Source of the DNA: Prionace glauca | Lineage: Eukaryota; Chordata; Chondrichthyes; Carcharhiniformes; Carcharhinidae | Assembly: GCA_037974335.1 (NCBI GenBank) | Contig: CM075760.1 | Span: forward strand, 57,999,812-58,063,811 | Length of the DNA: 64,000 nucleotides | Reading direction: 5' to 3' | Shown here: positions 10,453 to 22,229 of the stretch, one piece after another | Layout of the letters: every line of letters begins with the position of its first letter | Numbering within the stretch: the first letter of the stretch is position 1 | Position numbers and translations under genes: made by a program | Notes under the pieces: generated by a model | Databases searched by the model: none | What the model was told of the DNA's origin: nothing | Seen by the model: the letters and a program-made list of their open reading frames with translations, nothing else

Positions 10453-11043
10453 ATCGCTTTGATACCTTCTTGTTTATAAGCAAAAGATACAAATTAATCC
10501 TGGCGCGATTCCGATGTAGAATTTCTGCTTTTACTGCAGAGACCTGGCGTTCACCCGAATTCGTCATCCCCAGGATTTGAATAGAGAACTCTCGCAATGA
10601 TTTCCGCAGATTTAGCATCGTTTCCCCAAATACATATCAAAAGTAACGAAGTCAGGATCTGAAAAACTCCAATTTAACATTCTGGGCATCATTTGTGTCT
10701 TGTTACACAGAGGAAAGAACAAAGAAAATTTCAGCACAAGAACAGGCCCTCCGGGTGCACTGACGATGCTGCCCGACTGAACTAAAACGCCCTGCCCTTC
10801 CGGGGACCGTATCCTTCTATTCAGACAAATCCATGAACAGGATGGGAATATGTCACAGTAATCCCCGAATCCACTCAACATTAATATCTGAGCGTGCAAT
10901 TTAAAAGCATTTGTCGACAGACGGCGCCAAGTTCAAACCCCAGCGTCACAACTTAAACCTGCATGGATGGTAGGCTTGTGAGGTCACGATGGACTCCCAC
11001 CACCCCCCCAGCCCCGCCCTCCCTCTCTCTCTCTCTCTGTCTC

Positions 11044-11075
11044 ATACACACATACACACACACACACACACACAC
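11044..11075. repeat. (CA)n microsatellite
   Basis: A near-perfect CA run about 90 bases upstream of the V3 initiation codon, preceded by a CT run (11021-11042). Confidence 0.9.
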
Positions 11076-11162
11076 GGCAATCAGCTGAACCAAGACCGTG
11101 TTCTCTCTTTCTCAATCTCTGACTCATTCCATTCCCATTCACTGAGGGGGATTCAGTCGGAC

Positions 11163-11651
11163 ATGTTTCTGCTAATACTGGCAGTTCTCCTGCACTGTAA
11201 GTACTGGAAAACCTTCATCAAACCAGATAAACATATTGGTGGCAACTTAATTAACAATCTGAAAGATTCATGCGATGCGTAGAATGAGTTCCTCAAATTA
11301 CCGCAGATACAAGCACATTTACATTAACTCTTGACATTTAATTCCTCGATCTTCACAGGTGGACGCTGCGCTGATCCAGTAACTCAGTCACCAGTGACAA
11401 TAACCGCATCAGAAGGAGGTTCGGTACAGTTAGATTGTAAATATACAGACCAGGGTATGTACAGCATGCAATGGTATCAGCAGAAACCGGCGGGGCCACC
11501 GACATGGATCATTTCTAAAGTATTAACTCTGAAGGATGATGAAGTTTCAGGACGATACCTGGCGGCTGCTGACAGGTCTGAGCAGAAGGGTTACCTCAAT
11601 ATCAGCGCCCTCAGTGTGGAGGACGGGGCGGTCTATTACTGCGCAGTGAAG
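11163..11651 (+). CDS. TCR alpha/delta V segment (V3), two exons
   Basis: Leader exon 11163-11196 encodes MFLLILAVLLH and ends T|GTAAGT. The V exon starts at 11359 after CTTCACAG, and T|GT rebuilds cysteine. The domain reads DPVTQSPVTITASEGGSVQL, then DCKYTD (first Cys), MQWYQQKPAGPPTWI, GRYLAAAD, and EDGAVYYCAVK (second Cys). Length and landmarks are normal for a TRAV/TRDV germline V exon and the RSS is near consensus, so it is probably functional. CAV resembles many alpha-chain V ends. Subgroup not assignable by eye. Confidence 0.9.
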
Positions 11652-11689
11652 CACAGTGTTAGATTACAGCTAAACCCCATACAAAAACC
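11652..11689 (+). promoter_or_regulatory. RSS of V3 (22-base spacer)
   Basis: Heptamer CACAGTG (11652-11658), 22-base spacer, nonamer ACAAAAACC (11681-11689). Confidence 0.9.
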
Positions 11690-12198
11690 TCAGAGAGTAT
11701 TCACTGCTCCACGAAGTTTCCTTCTGCGCGAATGCAGTCAGGTCTGTTTACCGGGTATTTTGTCCGGATTGAGATCGGCAGAGAAGCGGTTTGGGAAAAC
11801 TAGAAGCTAATCTCCATGCCGCGATTTATGTACTAAACTGAAACAATGAGTATCTAGCTACCAGCTGAATGACGCAGTGGAGTTAATATGATAGTAAATT
11901 GCAGGCTGATCTTCCTGAATTGTTAACTCAAAGAAGCCCAGGGACACCAGTAACAAAATGCAGAACAGATCAAAATATTTTGTCGTATTTAACAAATGAG
12001 ATGTCGAATAGCCGCCACAGAGACTCACCCAGCAACACCACTATTATTATAAATCTGGGACACAGAAACTCACCCAACAACACGAAGACAATCGAGTGTA
12101 TTATGTAGTGTTGAACTGCTTTCCTGAAGCTCTGCGGCCTTTGAGGTTTCAGGTACACCCATTCTGCTGTTAGTGAGGGAGTTCCAGGGTTTGAACAG

Positions 12199-13020
12199 AA
12201 GAACATAAGAAATAGGAGGAGGAGTAGGCTAGGGGGGCACAGCCTCAAGATAAAGGGTTTAGAACGGAGTTGAGGAGGAACTTCTTCACTCAAAGGGTGG
12301 TGAATCTCTGGAATTCTCTGCCCGTTGAAGTGGTGGAGGCTGCCTCGCTAAATATTTTTAAGGATGCTGGCCTTCATAGCGAAGGGGATTGAATATAAAA
12401 GTAGGGAGGTCTTGCTGCAGCTGTACAGGGCATTGGTGAGGCCGCAGCTGGAGTACTGTGTGCAGTTTTGGGCGCCGCACCTGCGCAAAGATAGTTTGGC
12501 CTTGGAGGGAGTGCAGAGGAGGTTTACTAGGCTGATACCAGAGTTGAGGGGGTTGAGCTATGAGGAGAGGCTGAATGAACTAGGCTTGTACTCGTTAGAG
12601 TTTAGAAGAATGAGAGGAGATCTCATTGAGACGTATAAGATGATGAATGGGATGGATAGGATAGAGGTGGAGAGACTCTTCCCGCTCAAAAAAGACAGTA
12701 GGACTAGGGGGCACAGCCTCAAGATAAAGGGGGGGGGGCGGTTTAGAACGGAGTCGAGGAGGAACTTCTTCACTCAAAGGGTGGTGAATCTCTGGAATTC
12801 TCTGCCCGTTGAAGTGGTGGAGACTGCCTCGCTAAATATTTTTAAGACGCGGGTTGATGGGTTTTTGATAAGAGAGGGGATTAAGGGTTATGGGGAGAGG
12901 GCGGGAAGGTGGAACTGAGCCATGACAGATCAGCCATGATCTTATTGAATGGCGGGGCAGGTTCGAAGGGCCAGATGGCCTACTCCTGCTCCTATTTCTT
13001 ATGTTCTTATGTTCTTATGT
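12199..13020 (+). mobile_element. Rearranged CR1 LINE 3' copy
   Basis: Three blocks of the young CR1 lie side by side. 12199-12229 is an inverted tip of the 3' end (AGAACATAAGAAATAGG). 12229-12362 is a forward piece equivalent to 12705-12843. 12363-13020 is a forward 3' copy running to the (TTCTTATG)n tail. The last block encodes MLAFIAKGIEYKSREVLLQL through the RWN terminus, followed by the usual 3' UTR. This fits aberrant target-primed insertion with template jumping, or two overlapping insertions. Confidence 0.8.
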
Positions 13021-13569
13021 CTTTGAATTGCGAAACAGTGCAGAATTAAACATTTTACAGTTCTATACAAATTACAGGCATAACATTTCAAACCTTAAAA
13101 CTATATACATGCCTCAAAACGTACTGTGTGCCGATATTTCTCAGATTAGCACACAGTTACGCAGGTCGAGGATGTCCTGCAGTTCCCGCGCCCTCGGTCT
13201 GCCTTCGTTAAAAAGCCTTATCGTGTGACCTTTCCTCACTGTGCCTTTGCGGCGGCTGCTCCAAGCTTCAGCGCGTCCCTCAACACGTGGTCCTGGACCT
13301 TGGAATGTGCCAGTCTGCAACACTCGGTCGAGGACAGTTCTTTCAACTGGAAGATCAGCAAGTATTGGTGAGACTGAATTATATTGTGATAAACATTGAC
13401 TGAATGTTGATCTTCAGGCAATGTTTATTACTATTTTGAAACCATAATATCACCATTTAGTGAGACTATCCAGATATTGGAGAAAGTAAACTGGAATAGT
13501 TCCACGGATTACGGCATTCAATGATCAGATGACTTGTAAAACTGAAATTGCTTCTTTTATCAAATAATG

Positions 13570-16500
13570 ACACGAGTAAAGAGAAGGGGAAAACGAACGT
13601 AATAGTGATTGGAGATAGTGGGGTGAAGGGTATTGACACTGTCCTTTGTCACAATGACAAAGTGCACAGAAGGGTGTGTTGTCTGCCTGGTGCTCGGGTA
13701 CAGGATGTCGCAGCTGGGCTGCAGAGGAATCTGGAGTGGGAGGGTGAGAACCCGGTCGTTATAGTACATATGGGTGCCGGCGACATAGGCAAAATGCGGA
13801 CTGAGAATCTGGGAAGGGAGTATGAAAAGCTGGGAATGAAATTATAAAGTAGAACCGACAAGGTGGTTATCTCTGGGCTATTGCCTGAACCGAGTGCAGA
13901 CGGGCGTAAGGTTGATAAGATTAAGGAAGTGAATGGGTGGCTTAGGATTTGGTGTGGGAGGAATGGGTTCGAATTTATGGGGCAATGGCACCAGTATTGG
14001 GGTAGGTGGGACTTGTTCGGGCGGGATGGGGTTGGTCTGAATCATGCTGGGACCAGAGTGCTGGCGAATCGAGTAAAGAGGACTGTAGACAGGGCTTTCA
14101 ACTAATTGGGGGGGGGGGGGGGTGCGAGGGTAGGTGACGCTATGAGGTCTAAAGTTAAGGATAGGGTACAGGTAAGGGAAGAGGCCAAGGATGTCCCAAT
14201 TGGTGGCGTTATGGCAAATAGGGTCCAAATGAAGACTGGGATGAAAGCGCTTTATCTGAATGCACGAAGCATTCGGAATAAAGTGGATGAGCTGGTGGCG
14301 CAGATCGACACAAATAGATACGATCTGGTGGCCATTACAGAGACGTGGCTGCAAGGTGACAGGGACTGGGAGATGAATGTACAGGGCTATCAAGTGTTTA
14401 GGAAGAATAGGCAGGAGGAAAGAGGGGGTGGCGTAGCTCTGCTGATTAAGGATAGTATCAAGGTGGTAGCAAGGGATGATATCGGAGCCAAAGAGCAGAA
14501 AGTGGAATCGTTGTGGGTGGAGATTAGGAACAGAAAAGGGAGGAAGACGCTAGTGGGTGTCGTCTATAGGCCCCCGAATAATGATCTGGAGGTGGGGCGG
14601 GCTGTTAACGCGCAAATAAGTGCGGCGTGCAGGAATGGGACGGCAGTAGTTATGGGAGATTTCAATCTGCATATTGATTGGTCGACCCATGTTGGACGAG
14701 GTGGGCTCGAGGAGGAGTTCTTGGAATGCTGCAGGGATAATTTCCTTGAACAGTGTGTGTTGGAGCCGACGAGGGAGCGAGCTATCTTGGATCTGGTGCT
14801 ATGTAATGAGGCGGGTAGAATTAGGGACCTTGCGGTGAAGGATCCTCTTGGGGAGAGTGATCATTGTATGGTGGAGTTTCTGGTGCAGATGGAGGAGGAC
14901 AAAGTGGGTTCCCGGACACGCGTCCTTTGTTTGAATAGAGGGGAGTATGGTACGATGAGAGAAGAATTGGCGAAAGTGGACTGGGGGAGTGCGTTGGAAG
15001 GTAGGTCTGCTGAGGAGCAGTGAAGGATCTTTAAGGAGATCTTTCTTGGTGCTCAGCAGAAATTTATTCCGATGGTTAAAAAGGACAGTAGGAGGAGAGG
15101 TAATAAGCCTTGGATAACGAAGGAGGTGAAGGAAAGTGTTAAATTAAAAGCGGAGGAGTTTAGAGTAGCTAAGAGCAGTTGGCGAGAAGAGGATTGGGAA
15201 AGGTTTAAATGTCAACAAAGATTGACAAAGAAGTTGATAAAGGAGGGTAGGAGAAGCTATGAGGCTGGGCTAGCACTTAATATAAAAAAGGATAGCAAGA
15301 GTTTTTATAAATATATAAAAAGGAAGAGGCTGGCTAGGGTGAACGTTGGTCCTTTAGAGGATGAGAAAGGGGAGCTAGTGGTAGGGGATGGGGATGTGGC
15401 TAACGTCTTGAATAACTTTTTTGTTTCTGTCTTCACGGAGGAGGACGTGAATAATTTGCCGGGTGTTAGCGATGGAAAGTTGGTAGGAATGGAGGGTCTT
15501 AATGACATTACTATTACTAGAGAGGTGGTGCTCGACAGACTGGAGGGGCTGATTGTGGACAAGTCCCCAGGACCGGATGGAATGCATCCGAGGGTTCTGA
15601 AAGAAATGGCGGAGGTGATAGTGGATGCCTTGGTGGTTATTTTCCAGACGTCGCTGGATTCCGGGGAAGTGCCGGAAGATTGGAAAACGGCTAATGTTAC
15701 GCCGTTGTTTAAGATGCCAGGCAAAAGGCAGGGAATTATAGGCCGGTTAGTTTAACGTCTGTGGTAGGTAAAATGTTAGAATCCGTCATTAAGGAGGAAA
15801 TAGCGAGGCATCTTGAGGGGAATTGCTTGATAGGGCGGACGCAACACGGTTTCATTAAAGGGAAGTCGTGTCTGACAAATTTACTGGAGTTCTATGAAAA
15901 TGTGTCTAGGGCAGTGGATAGAGGAGAGCCGGTGGATGTGGTCTTTCTGGATTTTCAGAAGGCATTTGACAAGGTACCTCACAAGAGGTTACTGCAGAAG
16001 GTCAGGGGACATGGAGTTGGGGGTAGGGTGTTAGCGTGGATAGAGGATTGGTTGTCAAATAGGAGGCAGAGAGTGGGGGTCAATGGGTGCTATTCGGATT
16101 GGCGGTTGGTGACTAGTGGGGTGTCCCAGGGGTCGGTGCTGGGGCCTCAGCTATTTACCATTTATATAGATGATCTGGAGGAGGGAACCGAGTGCAGGGA
16201 GTCGAAATTTGCTGATGACAACAAGATTGGGGGAAAGGCAAATTGTGCAGAGAGTCTGCAGAAGGATCCAGATAGGCTGGGCGAATGGGCCAGGAAATGG
16301 CAAATGGAATTTAATGTTGGCAAGTGTGAGGTGGTCCACTTTGGTAGGAGGAATGGTAGGAAGGACTATTACTTACGTGGCGAAAAACTGCAGCAGGCGA
16401 CGGTGCAGAGGGACCTCCGGATCCTTGTGCATGAGTCGCAAAAACCCAGCTTGCAGGTGCAGCAGGTGGTCAGGAAGGCGAATGGGATGCTGGCCTTCAT

Positions 16501-17131
16501 AGCGAGGGGGATTGAATATAAAAGTAGGGAGGTCTTGCTGCAGCTGTATAGGGCATTGGTGAGGCCGCAGCTGGAGTACTGTGTGCAGTTTTGGGCGCCG
16601 CACCTGCGCAAGGATATTTTGGCCCTGGAGGGAGTGCAGAGGAGGTTTACTAGGCTGATACCAGAGTTGAGGGGATTGAGCTATGAGGAGAGGCTGAATA
16701 AACTAGGCTTGTACTCGTTAGAGTTTAGAAGAATGAGGGGAGATCTCATTGAGACGTATAAGATGATGAATGGGATGGATAGGATAGAGGTGGAGAGACT
16801 CTTCCCGCTCAAAAAAGACAGTAGGACTAGGGGGCACAGCCTCAAGATAAAGGGGAGGCGGTTTAGAACAGAGTTGAGGAGGAACTTCTTCACTCAAAGG
16901 GTGGTAAATCTCTGGAATTCTCTGCCCGTTGAAGTGGTGGAGGCTGCCTCGCTAAATATTTTTAAGAATATTGGGTTTTTGATAAGAGAAGGGATTAAGG
17001 GTTATGGGGAGAGGGCGGGAATGTGGAACTGAGCCACGACAGATCAGCCATGATCTTATTGAATGGCGGGGCAGGCTCGAAGGGCTAGATGGCCTACTCG
17101 TGCTCCTATTTCTTATGTTCTTATGTTCTAA
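13570..17131 (+). mobile_element. Nearly complete CR1 LINE
   Basis: Reads in element order. ORF1 remnant with a GDSGVKGID SGNH-esterase-like block (13560-14105). ORF2 endonuclease (14106-15023) with LNARSIRNKVDEL, AITETWL, GDFNLHIDW and SDHCMVEF. RT linker (15072-15755) with KSPGPDGMHPRVLKEM. RT core and C-terminus (15761-17032) with FLDFQKAFDKVPH, QGSVLGPQLF, KFADDNKIGG and NLWNSLPVE. Then a 3' UTR and (TTCTTATG)n tail. The 5' end of ORF1 is missing and stops at about 15021 and 15753 split ORF2, so it is not autonomous now. It is the longest CR1 copy in the window. Confidence 0.92.
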
Positions 17132-17264
17132 TTGCACTGCTCAAACTTTTTTTAAAATGATGCAATGGATCACGCAGAACTGTTTTAATCAATAGCTCAT
17201 TCGATAATCCAAGTATGCCAGTTTAAGAGAAGGAAAAACATAGAATGATCTTATTCCCTTCTGC

Positions 17265-18060
17265 ACTGTCAGTTGTTCAAAGAATCCTGTCTGTGCGAAA
17301 AATAAGGGGATGAAAGATGACTTGGCGAACTCTTTCAAAGAGGCACAGATAGGATGAATGGCCTCATTCAGCGCTCCAAGGTTCGATGATTCTCATTGCT
17401 TCGTGTCCCAGCCGCTCTATTTATTGTTAGACACCAAAGCAACGAACAGGTGCGGGATGGTTAGACACCTTTGTAGATTCAACCGTCGCTATTTCCACTC
17501 CACCAGCTCCAAGTGCAGCTGAGAGTCACCGCACACTTTGTTCAATATTGAGTCGCCGTATCCCCTCCCACAACTTCCGTCTGCGACTCTCACCCTGACA
17601 CGATTGTGTGATTGGATAGATTGCTGCCGCTACTCCATTCCTCTCATTGGTTGGATCAGCAGTGCAGTGGGACGGGCATCTGTATTTCTATCTCTGACAC
17701 AGGATTTCTCTCACTGCAGAGTTGCAGACTGAGGAAGGATCATGGTGAACTATCTCACTCCGATCCTCAGTACGTTCTAATCATATAGACACCATGCACC
17801 GGTTGTGATAAATGGGACACACAAAATAGAGAATGAGAATGTGTTGCTCATTAATTCAGATAGACAGGAAAAGATTATGAAAATACAAAATGTGAGTGAG
17901 GGCATAATAAATTGATTTGCGAAATTACTTTGCAATATAAATGAAAGTTATAACGTACCTAAAACAATTTCTCTGTTGCTGCTCACTTGTTCATATTGAA
18001 TGTTGTGTTATTTTAGTGGCGACCCTGAACTCTCACAGGCTAAATAATTGCTTGTGTTTA
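17265..18060 (+). pseudogene. Orphan V promoter plus leader exon
   Basis: 17265-17741 is closely similar to the region upstream of V6 (43714-44102), including GTCAGTTGTTCAAAG, AACTTCCGTCTGCGACTCTC and a GGATTTCTCTCACTGC stretch before the ATG. The leader exon at 17742-17769 reads MVNYLTPIL and ends A|GTACGT, like V6 (MLNDLTPIL) but 18 bases shorter. An acceptor-like TTATTTTAG lies at 18008-18016, but only a few dozen non-V bases follow before the 3' flank of V4 on the other strand. The V exon is gone, probably cut off by the rearrangement that placed V4 here. Confidence 0.7.
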
Positions 18061-18110
18061 TCAGTGCGGGCGCGCCCTCTGCTGATCACTGACTGGAACT
18101 CCCAGTCTGG

Positions 18111-18150
18111 GGTTTTTGTCCGGGGTTCGCTGTATCTCTGCACCACTGTG
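18111..18150 (-). promoter_or_regulatory. RSS of V4 (24-base spacer)
   Basis: Minus strand: heptamer CACAGTG (18144-18150), 24-base spacer, nonamer ACAAAAACC (18111-18119). One base longer than the classical 23. Confidence 0.85.
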
Positions 18151-18575
18151 GGCTCCAATGGCACAGAAATACACGGCGCTGTCAGAGAGAAGCGTTCCGG
18201 CGATATTTAAAAGGACCGTTTTGTTTCCTTTGTGCAAAACAGCAGAAAATCTATCCGGAGAATTTTCAGACGTGCCTCCCGTGCCATATACCGTCAATAA
18301 ATGTTTCGGAGCTTCCCCGGGAGACTGAATGTACCAGAAGGGAGTCACAGCACCAGCTATCGAGTAACGGCAGTGCAGTGTTGTGCTCTGTCGATCCTGA
18401 ACCGTTAATTCAGGGGGATCTTGGGACACTTCATCTTTGCCACTGGTTCCTGCAACAAATTGCAGAATCCATTAAATATCTGGTGGAGAACGCTGGGAAC
18501 AGGCAGTGACTATTTAAACACAAACTCACCGGACATCAAAACCAACAGTATTAGTAAAGAACATTGGGAGAACAT
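18151..18575 (-). CDS. TCR alpha/delta V segment (V4), two exons
   Basis: Leader exon 18575-18530 encodes MFSQCSLLILLVLMS and ends G|GTGAGT in phase 1. The V exon starts at 18449 after TTGTTGCAG with GTSGKDEVSQDPPELTVQ. It has TLHCRYSIAGAV (first Cys), PFWYIQSPGEAPKHLL (tryptophan), SPDRFSAVLHKGNKTV, and SDSAVYFCAIG (second Cys). It is open from leader to RSS and looks functional. The FWYIQSPGEAP pattern is typical of alpha/delta V domains. Minus-strand orientation, so joining to plus-strand J segments would need inversion, or the reverse. Confidence 0.9.
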
Positions 18576-18599
18576 GCTTCCTGCTTCGTATTCCACAAA

Positions 18600-19490
18600 A
18601 TCAACAGAACTGTAAAATGATTTCAACTCTCGTACTCTGATGTGAAGAAGTAATTTGATATCATGCGCAGTCCTCATTTATTGGGAGCCTAAGAGGTGTT
18701 ACCCAATGACAGGATTGGCTTGTTGCGCAGTGTTGTCAAGGACTGGCCACTGAACAACATTTGTTGTAGCCCAATGACTTCATCTGCTTCTCTGTTTGCT
18801 CCTGCCTATCTTCGTCTGCGCCTCCGGTTCTCTGTTCGCCTCAATGTCCATCCTGCACTCTGAATATTTTGTCCACTAGTGTCTGTCCCCTCTCTCCCTC
18901 AACCGCTTTCCAGGAAAGTGTAGGATGAAAACCATGCAATTTCTCCCGGTTTCCCATTTCAATAAATTCTCCAAGTCCCATTAGGGGACAGCTGATAGAC
19001 AAAATATCATAACGACAAGTCTGAGAAAAGTTTAAAATTGAAGCAGGTACACTGAAATCCGGCAGCCTGTCAGGTAAATGTGAGTTAGTAGTGAAATTTA
19101 CATCTTTTCGATGTGTGGAGAGAGCTTTATTAAGAGTTCGAATCATATCAGTTTTGCTGTGGTTTCAAATTTTGTAACACGAATATCGTTTAACAGAAAG
19201 ACCTGGGACATTCAAAACAGATGTAGCAATTAATTGATGAGGATTCAAACTGACGGTCGTATTAGTTCCGTACTTGGGTCCACCTGAATTTAAGTATATT
19301 ATAATAAGAATAAGGAATAGAGAGAAGTACAGCAGCATAATCCTGCAATAAGATCCTTCAGTAATCTGAGAATTCGCTGATCTCGCAAGAAGTGGCCATT
19401 TACCTTACATCACCACCAGAGGGAGCTCCCTCGCCGTGTTTTTGTGTTTACTGTATCAGGAACGGGTCCCATAACACATGGAAATGTTAG
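18600..19490. other. Intergenic, nothing recognised
   Basis: AT-rich sequence upstream of V4 with no exon, RSS or repeat family identified. V4 promoter elements should lie in the first few hundred bases but no clear box was picked out. Confidence 0.4.
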
Positions 19491-19497
19491 AGAGACA

Positions 19498-19725
19498 TAA
19501 TCCAACAGAACAGAATGAACTCCTGGATTACACAGAGAAATGATACAGGGCAGTAGTGCAGGAGAAAACTGATTTAACTGTTAGATTATAAGGTGAAATA
19601 TTACAGAGCAGAAATCTAGGCAAACTGGATTAATTCCTGGATTACACACGATGTGTCCAGAATAGTAATCCAGGAGAACTGGATTAATTGTTAAAATACA
19701 TTGCAATATCTTACTGGGCAAATAG
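19498..19725. repeat. Degenerate tandem repeat, about 56 bp x 4
   Basis: Four diverged units share CAGGAGAACTGGATTAA and TTAGATTACA-like blocks (for example TCCTGGATTACACA twice and ACTGGATTAATT twice). Older than the RSS array at 0.4 kb. Confidence 0.55.
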
Positions 19726-19727
19726 AG

Positions 19728-20230
19728 ATGCTAAATTTGCTGACAACACAAAGATAGGTAGGAAAATAAGTGGTGAAGTAGATGTAAGGAGACGATAAAG
19801 GGAAATAAATTGCTCATAACATCTAAATGGTGTGGGATCACAACATTCTGAGGTACAGAGGGATTGGGCTGTCCTAGGGTACAAATTGAAAGGAGCTAAT
19901 GTACATGTACTGTAATTAAGCAGAAATGTCAGAAAATGTTATCATTTACGACGAAGGAGTCCATTGTATAATATGAAGAGTGTGTTTTCGTTGTACAGGG
20001 CATTGGTGAGACCACACCTGGGGTATTATGTGTAATACTTAACTGCTTATCGAAAGAAAGATCGTAATGCGTCAGAAAAAGTTTAGAATAGGGTTGCTAC
20101 TGAGTATGTCTATCTGTATAAGCGGAAAGAATCGTGATTTTTGGTTTATATCCATTTGAGTTTCGAAAATTCAGAGATAATATAATTGAAACCTTTAAAA
20201 TACTAAGGGGTATTAACGGTGTGGATGTGG
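19728..20230 (+). mobile_element. Old CR1-like LINE fragment
   Basis: Diverged reverse transcriptase end. GCTGACAACACAAAGATAGG (ADNTKIG) precedes CAGGGCATTGGTGAGACCAC (ALVRP region) and a YPFEFRKFRDNIIETFKIL block. Many indels. Confidence 0.6.
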
Positions 20231-20563
20231 AGATCATTGTTCCTCGTGTCCGTGTTGTAGCTGCACTGGATATTTCTGGGTCCTTATATTTCTCAGCGTG
20301 TATGTATCTGGGCTCTTGGCTCTCCATCTGTTCGAATGCGGTTGTCCACGGGAGGGCGCTCGCTGATCGCTTATCAAACACCAGAGTGGCCTTCTTCAGA
20401 GAGCGACTATTTGCAGATATAAAAATTGGCGGGGGAAATAAATCCCAGCCAGTCGCATTACACCTTGCTGATTCTTTCAATTTCTCACATTCCAGGTCTG
20501 GTACAGAGATCATCGTTTCTATTCCTGGAGCTCAGACTGGAACGTGGAGGGTGGGGGGTGAAA

Positions 20564-21018
20564 ATGTTCCAAATTCTGTTTTTTGCACTGATCACAGGTC
20601 AGTGATGTTGATACAGATTGAAAAGTATATTGCAAACCTTGTGTAATTTCCCTTTCCCAACTCTGTGTGACTATTGTCTTCCTCTGACTCTTAACTCACT
20701 ACGCGTCAGCTGTTTCTTTTCAGAGATGAGGAATGGAGACTCAATGTCTCACTCAGGATCAGAGGGTGAAAATTCAGCAATACCCTGCAGTTACTCTGTG
20801 CCGAGTTCAGCTGTACAACACGGCCCGTTCTGGGATCGCCAGTATCCGCATCAAGCTTCTCAACATCTGCTCAAAGCCGATAGTTACAGGTTTGCCGATA
20901 CGGATCCCGGCTTTGGACACTTCAGCGGGAATCTCAACCAGAGACAAAGCTCTTTTCACTTGTCCATGAAAGATTTGAAGATGATAAACAGCACCGTGTA
21001 TGACTGTGCACTGAGACC
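20564..21018 (+). CDS. TCR alpha/delta V segment (V5), divergent
   Basis: Leader exon 20564-20597 reads MFQILFFALIT and ends G|GTCAGT. The V exon starts at 20724 after TTCTTTTCAG, and the split codon gives E-M-R-N-G-D-S. Landmarks: IPCSYSVPS (first Cys), GPFWDRQYPHQASQHLL (tryptophan), NLNQRQSSFHLSMKDLK, then NSTVYDCALR (second Cys, with D in place of the usual second Y). The frame is open. A TATA-like TATAAAAA lies at 20418, about 140 bases upstream. Framework 1 is short and the RSS heptamer is weak, so it may be poorly used or a recent pseudogene. Confidence 0.75.
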
Positions 21019-21057
21019 CACAACGAATGAGGCTCCCATGGGCCCCATGCAAAAACT
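21019..21057 (+). promoter_or_regulatory. Weak 23-RSS of V5
   Basis: Heptamer CACAACG (21019-21025), 23-base spacer, nonamer GCAAAAACT (21049-21057). The CAC core is kept, but the rest of both elements departs from consensus. Confidence 0.7.
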
Positions 21058-21439
21058 GCCGCAGTTCCATAATCGAGGCTTCGGGATCAGGAAAAATGAG
21101 TCGGATATATGAAAATGTACAGAACATGAAGGAGACAACACAGCCCTCTGCTGGACGATACACTCCCGCTGAATTCAGCCATTATCAATGATGTGAAATG
21201 TCACATTTGCCGTCGTATTATTCCCGGATCAAACCCAATCCTTCCCCAATCCCATCCGCACAAATCTTCAGATTACCCCGGGTGACTAACTTCCTTAATC
21301 TGTACTTAGAAAAATCTTAGCTGCCTATCTGTGAGCCAACGCACTTTAAAAGTGATCTATTATCAAATGCAGCTTCAGGATTGTCCCATTTTAAAGTCCG
21401 TGGAGTAGAAATAATGACTGATTGAAATCAGGGTGTTAC

Positions 21440-21710
21440 TATTTGAAAATGATATTCTTGCTATGGAGGGGTTAGAGAAGATTTACGATGTTGATTCCTG
21501 GGATGGCAGGTCTGTCATATGAGGACAGAATAAATCCATTAGGATTATGTTCACTGAAGTTTCCAAAGAGTGAGAGGGGATCTCACAGAAACTTATCAAA
21601 TTCTGACAGGGTTAGACAGGATACATTTCGAAGAATGTTCCCAATGGTAGGGGAGTCCAGAACCAGAGGTCATCTTTTGAAGATAAGGGGTAAACTGAGG
21701 TGAAGGTACA
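21440..21710 (+). mobile_element. Old CR1-like LINE fragment
   Basis: Encodes in broken frames GLSYEDRINPLGLCSLKF, a MFPMVGESRTRGHLLKIRG block and adjacent RT C-terminal pieces. 3' tail not seen. Confidence 0.6.
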
Positions 21711-21715
21711 TTTCT

Positions 21716-22108
21716 TCACACAGAACTTTTGCAGCACTTCCCATAGTCCATGTGTTTAAAAGGTCTCTCTGCAGTGTGAACTAGTTGGTATCTGAACAGA
21801 TGTGATGAATTAGTGAATCCTTTCCCACATTCAGTGCAAATGAATGGCCTCTCCCCACTGTGAACAAGCTGGTGTCTCAGCAGTTTGGTTGAATTCGTGA
21901 AGCTCTTCCCAAACTCAGTGCAGGTAAATGGCCTCTCCCCAGTGTGAACGAGCTGGTGTCTCAGCAGTTTGGTTGAATTTGCAAAGCTCTTCCCACATTT
22001 GGTGCAGGTTAATGGCCTCTCCCCATTGTGAATGCATCGATGAGTTTGCAGCATAACTGAGTAACTGAATCCCTTCCCACAGTGCTTACATTTTCACAGT
22101 TTCTCCAT
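21716..22108 (-). pseudogene. C2H2 zinc-finger pseudogene
   Basis: Minus-strand frame starting MEKL at 22108. The usual tryptophan of the opening motif (MEKxWKC in the neighbours) is a TGA stop. After it come SVMLQTHRCIHNGERPLTC and two to three fingers of the CxxCGKSFxNSTKLLRHQLVH type with HTGERPF linkers. Several fingers have lost a cysteine or histidine (TEFGKSF, FRYQLVH). The frame ends in GKCCKSSV. Presumed former DNA-binding transcription factor. Confidence 0.75.
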
Positions 22109-22229
22109 GGTGTGGGTGTCCTTGTGTCTCTCCAAGTTCTACAATCAGATGAAACCTCATCCACACACACTAATCCCATTTTTGAGTAATTGGTTAATAA
22201 TCTTGAATGCTATGGTGTTTCACATGCTT

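Noticed and set aside
19400-19460. Possible J or V signal near GTGTTTTTGTGTTTACTGTA
   Set aside because: No heptamer at 12 or 23 bases from the nonamer-like block and no FGxG or V-domain frame beside it.
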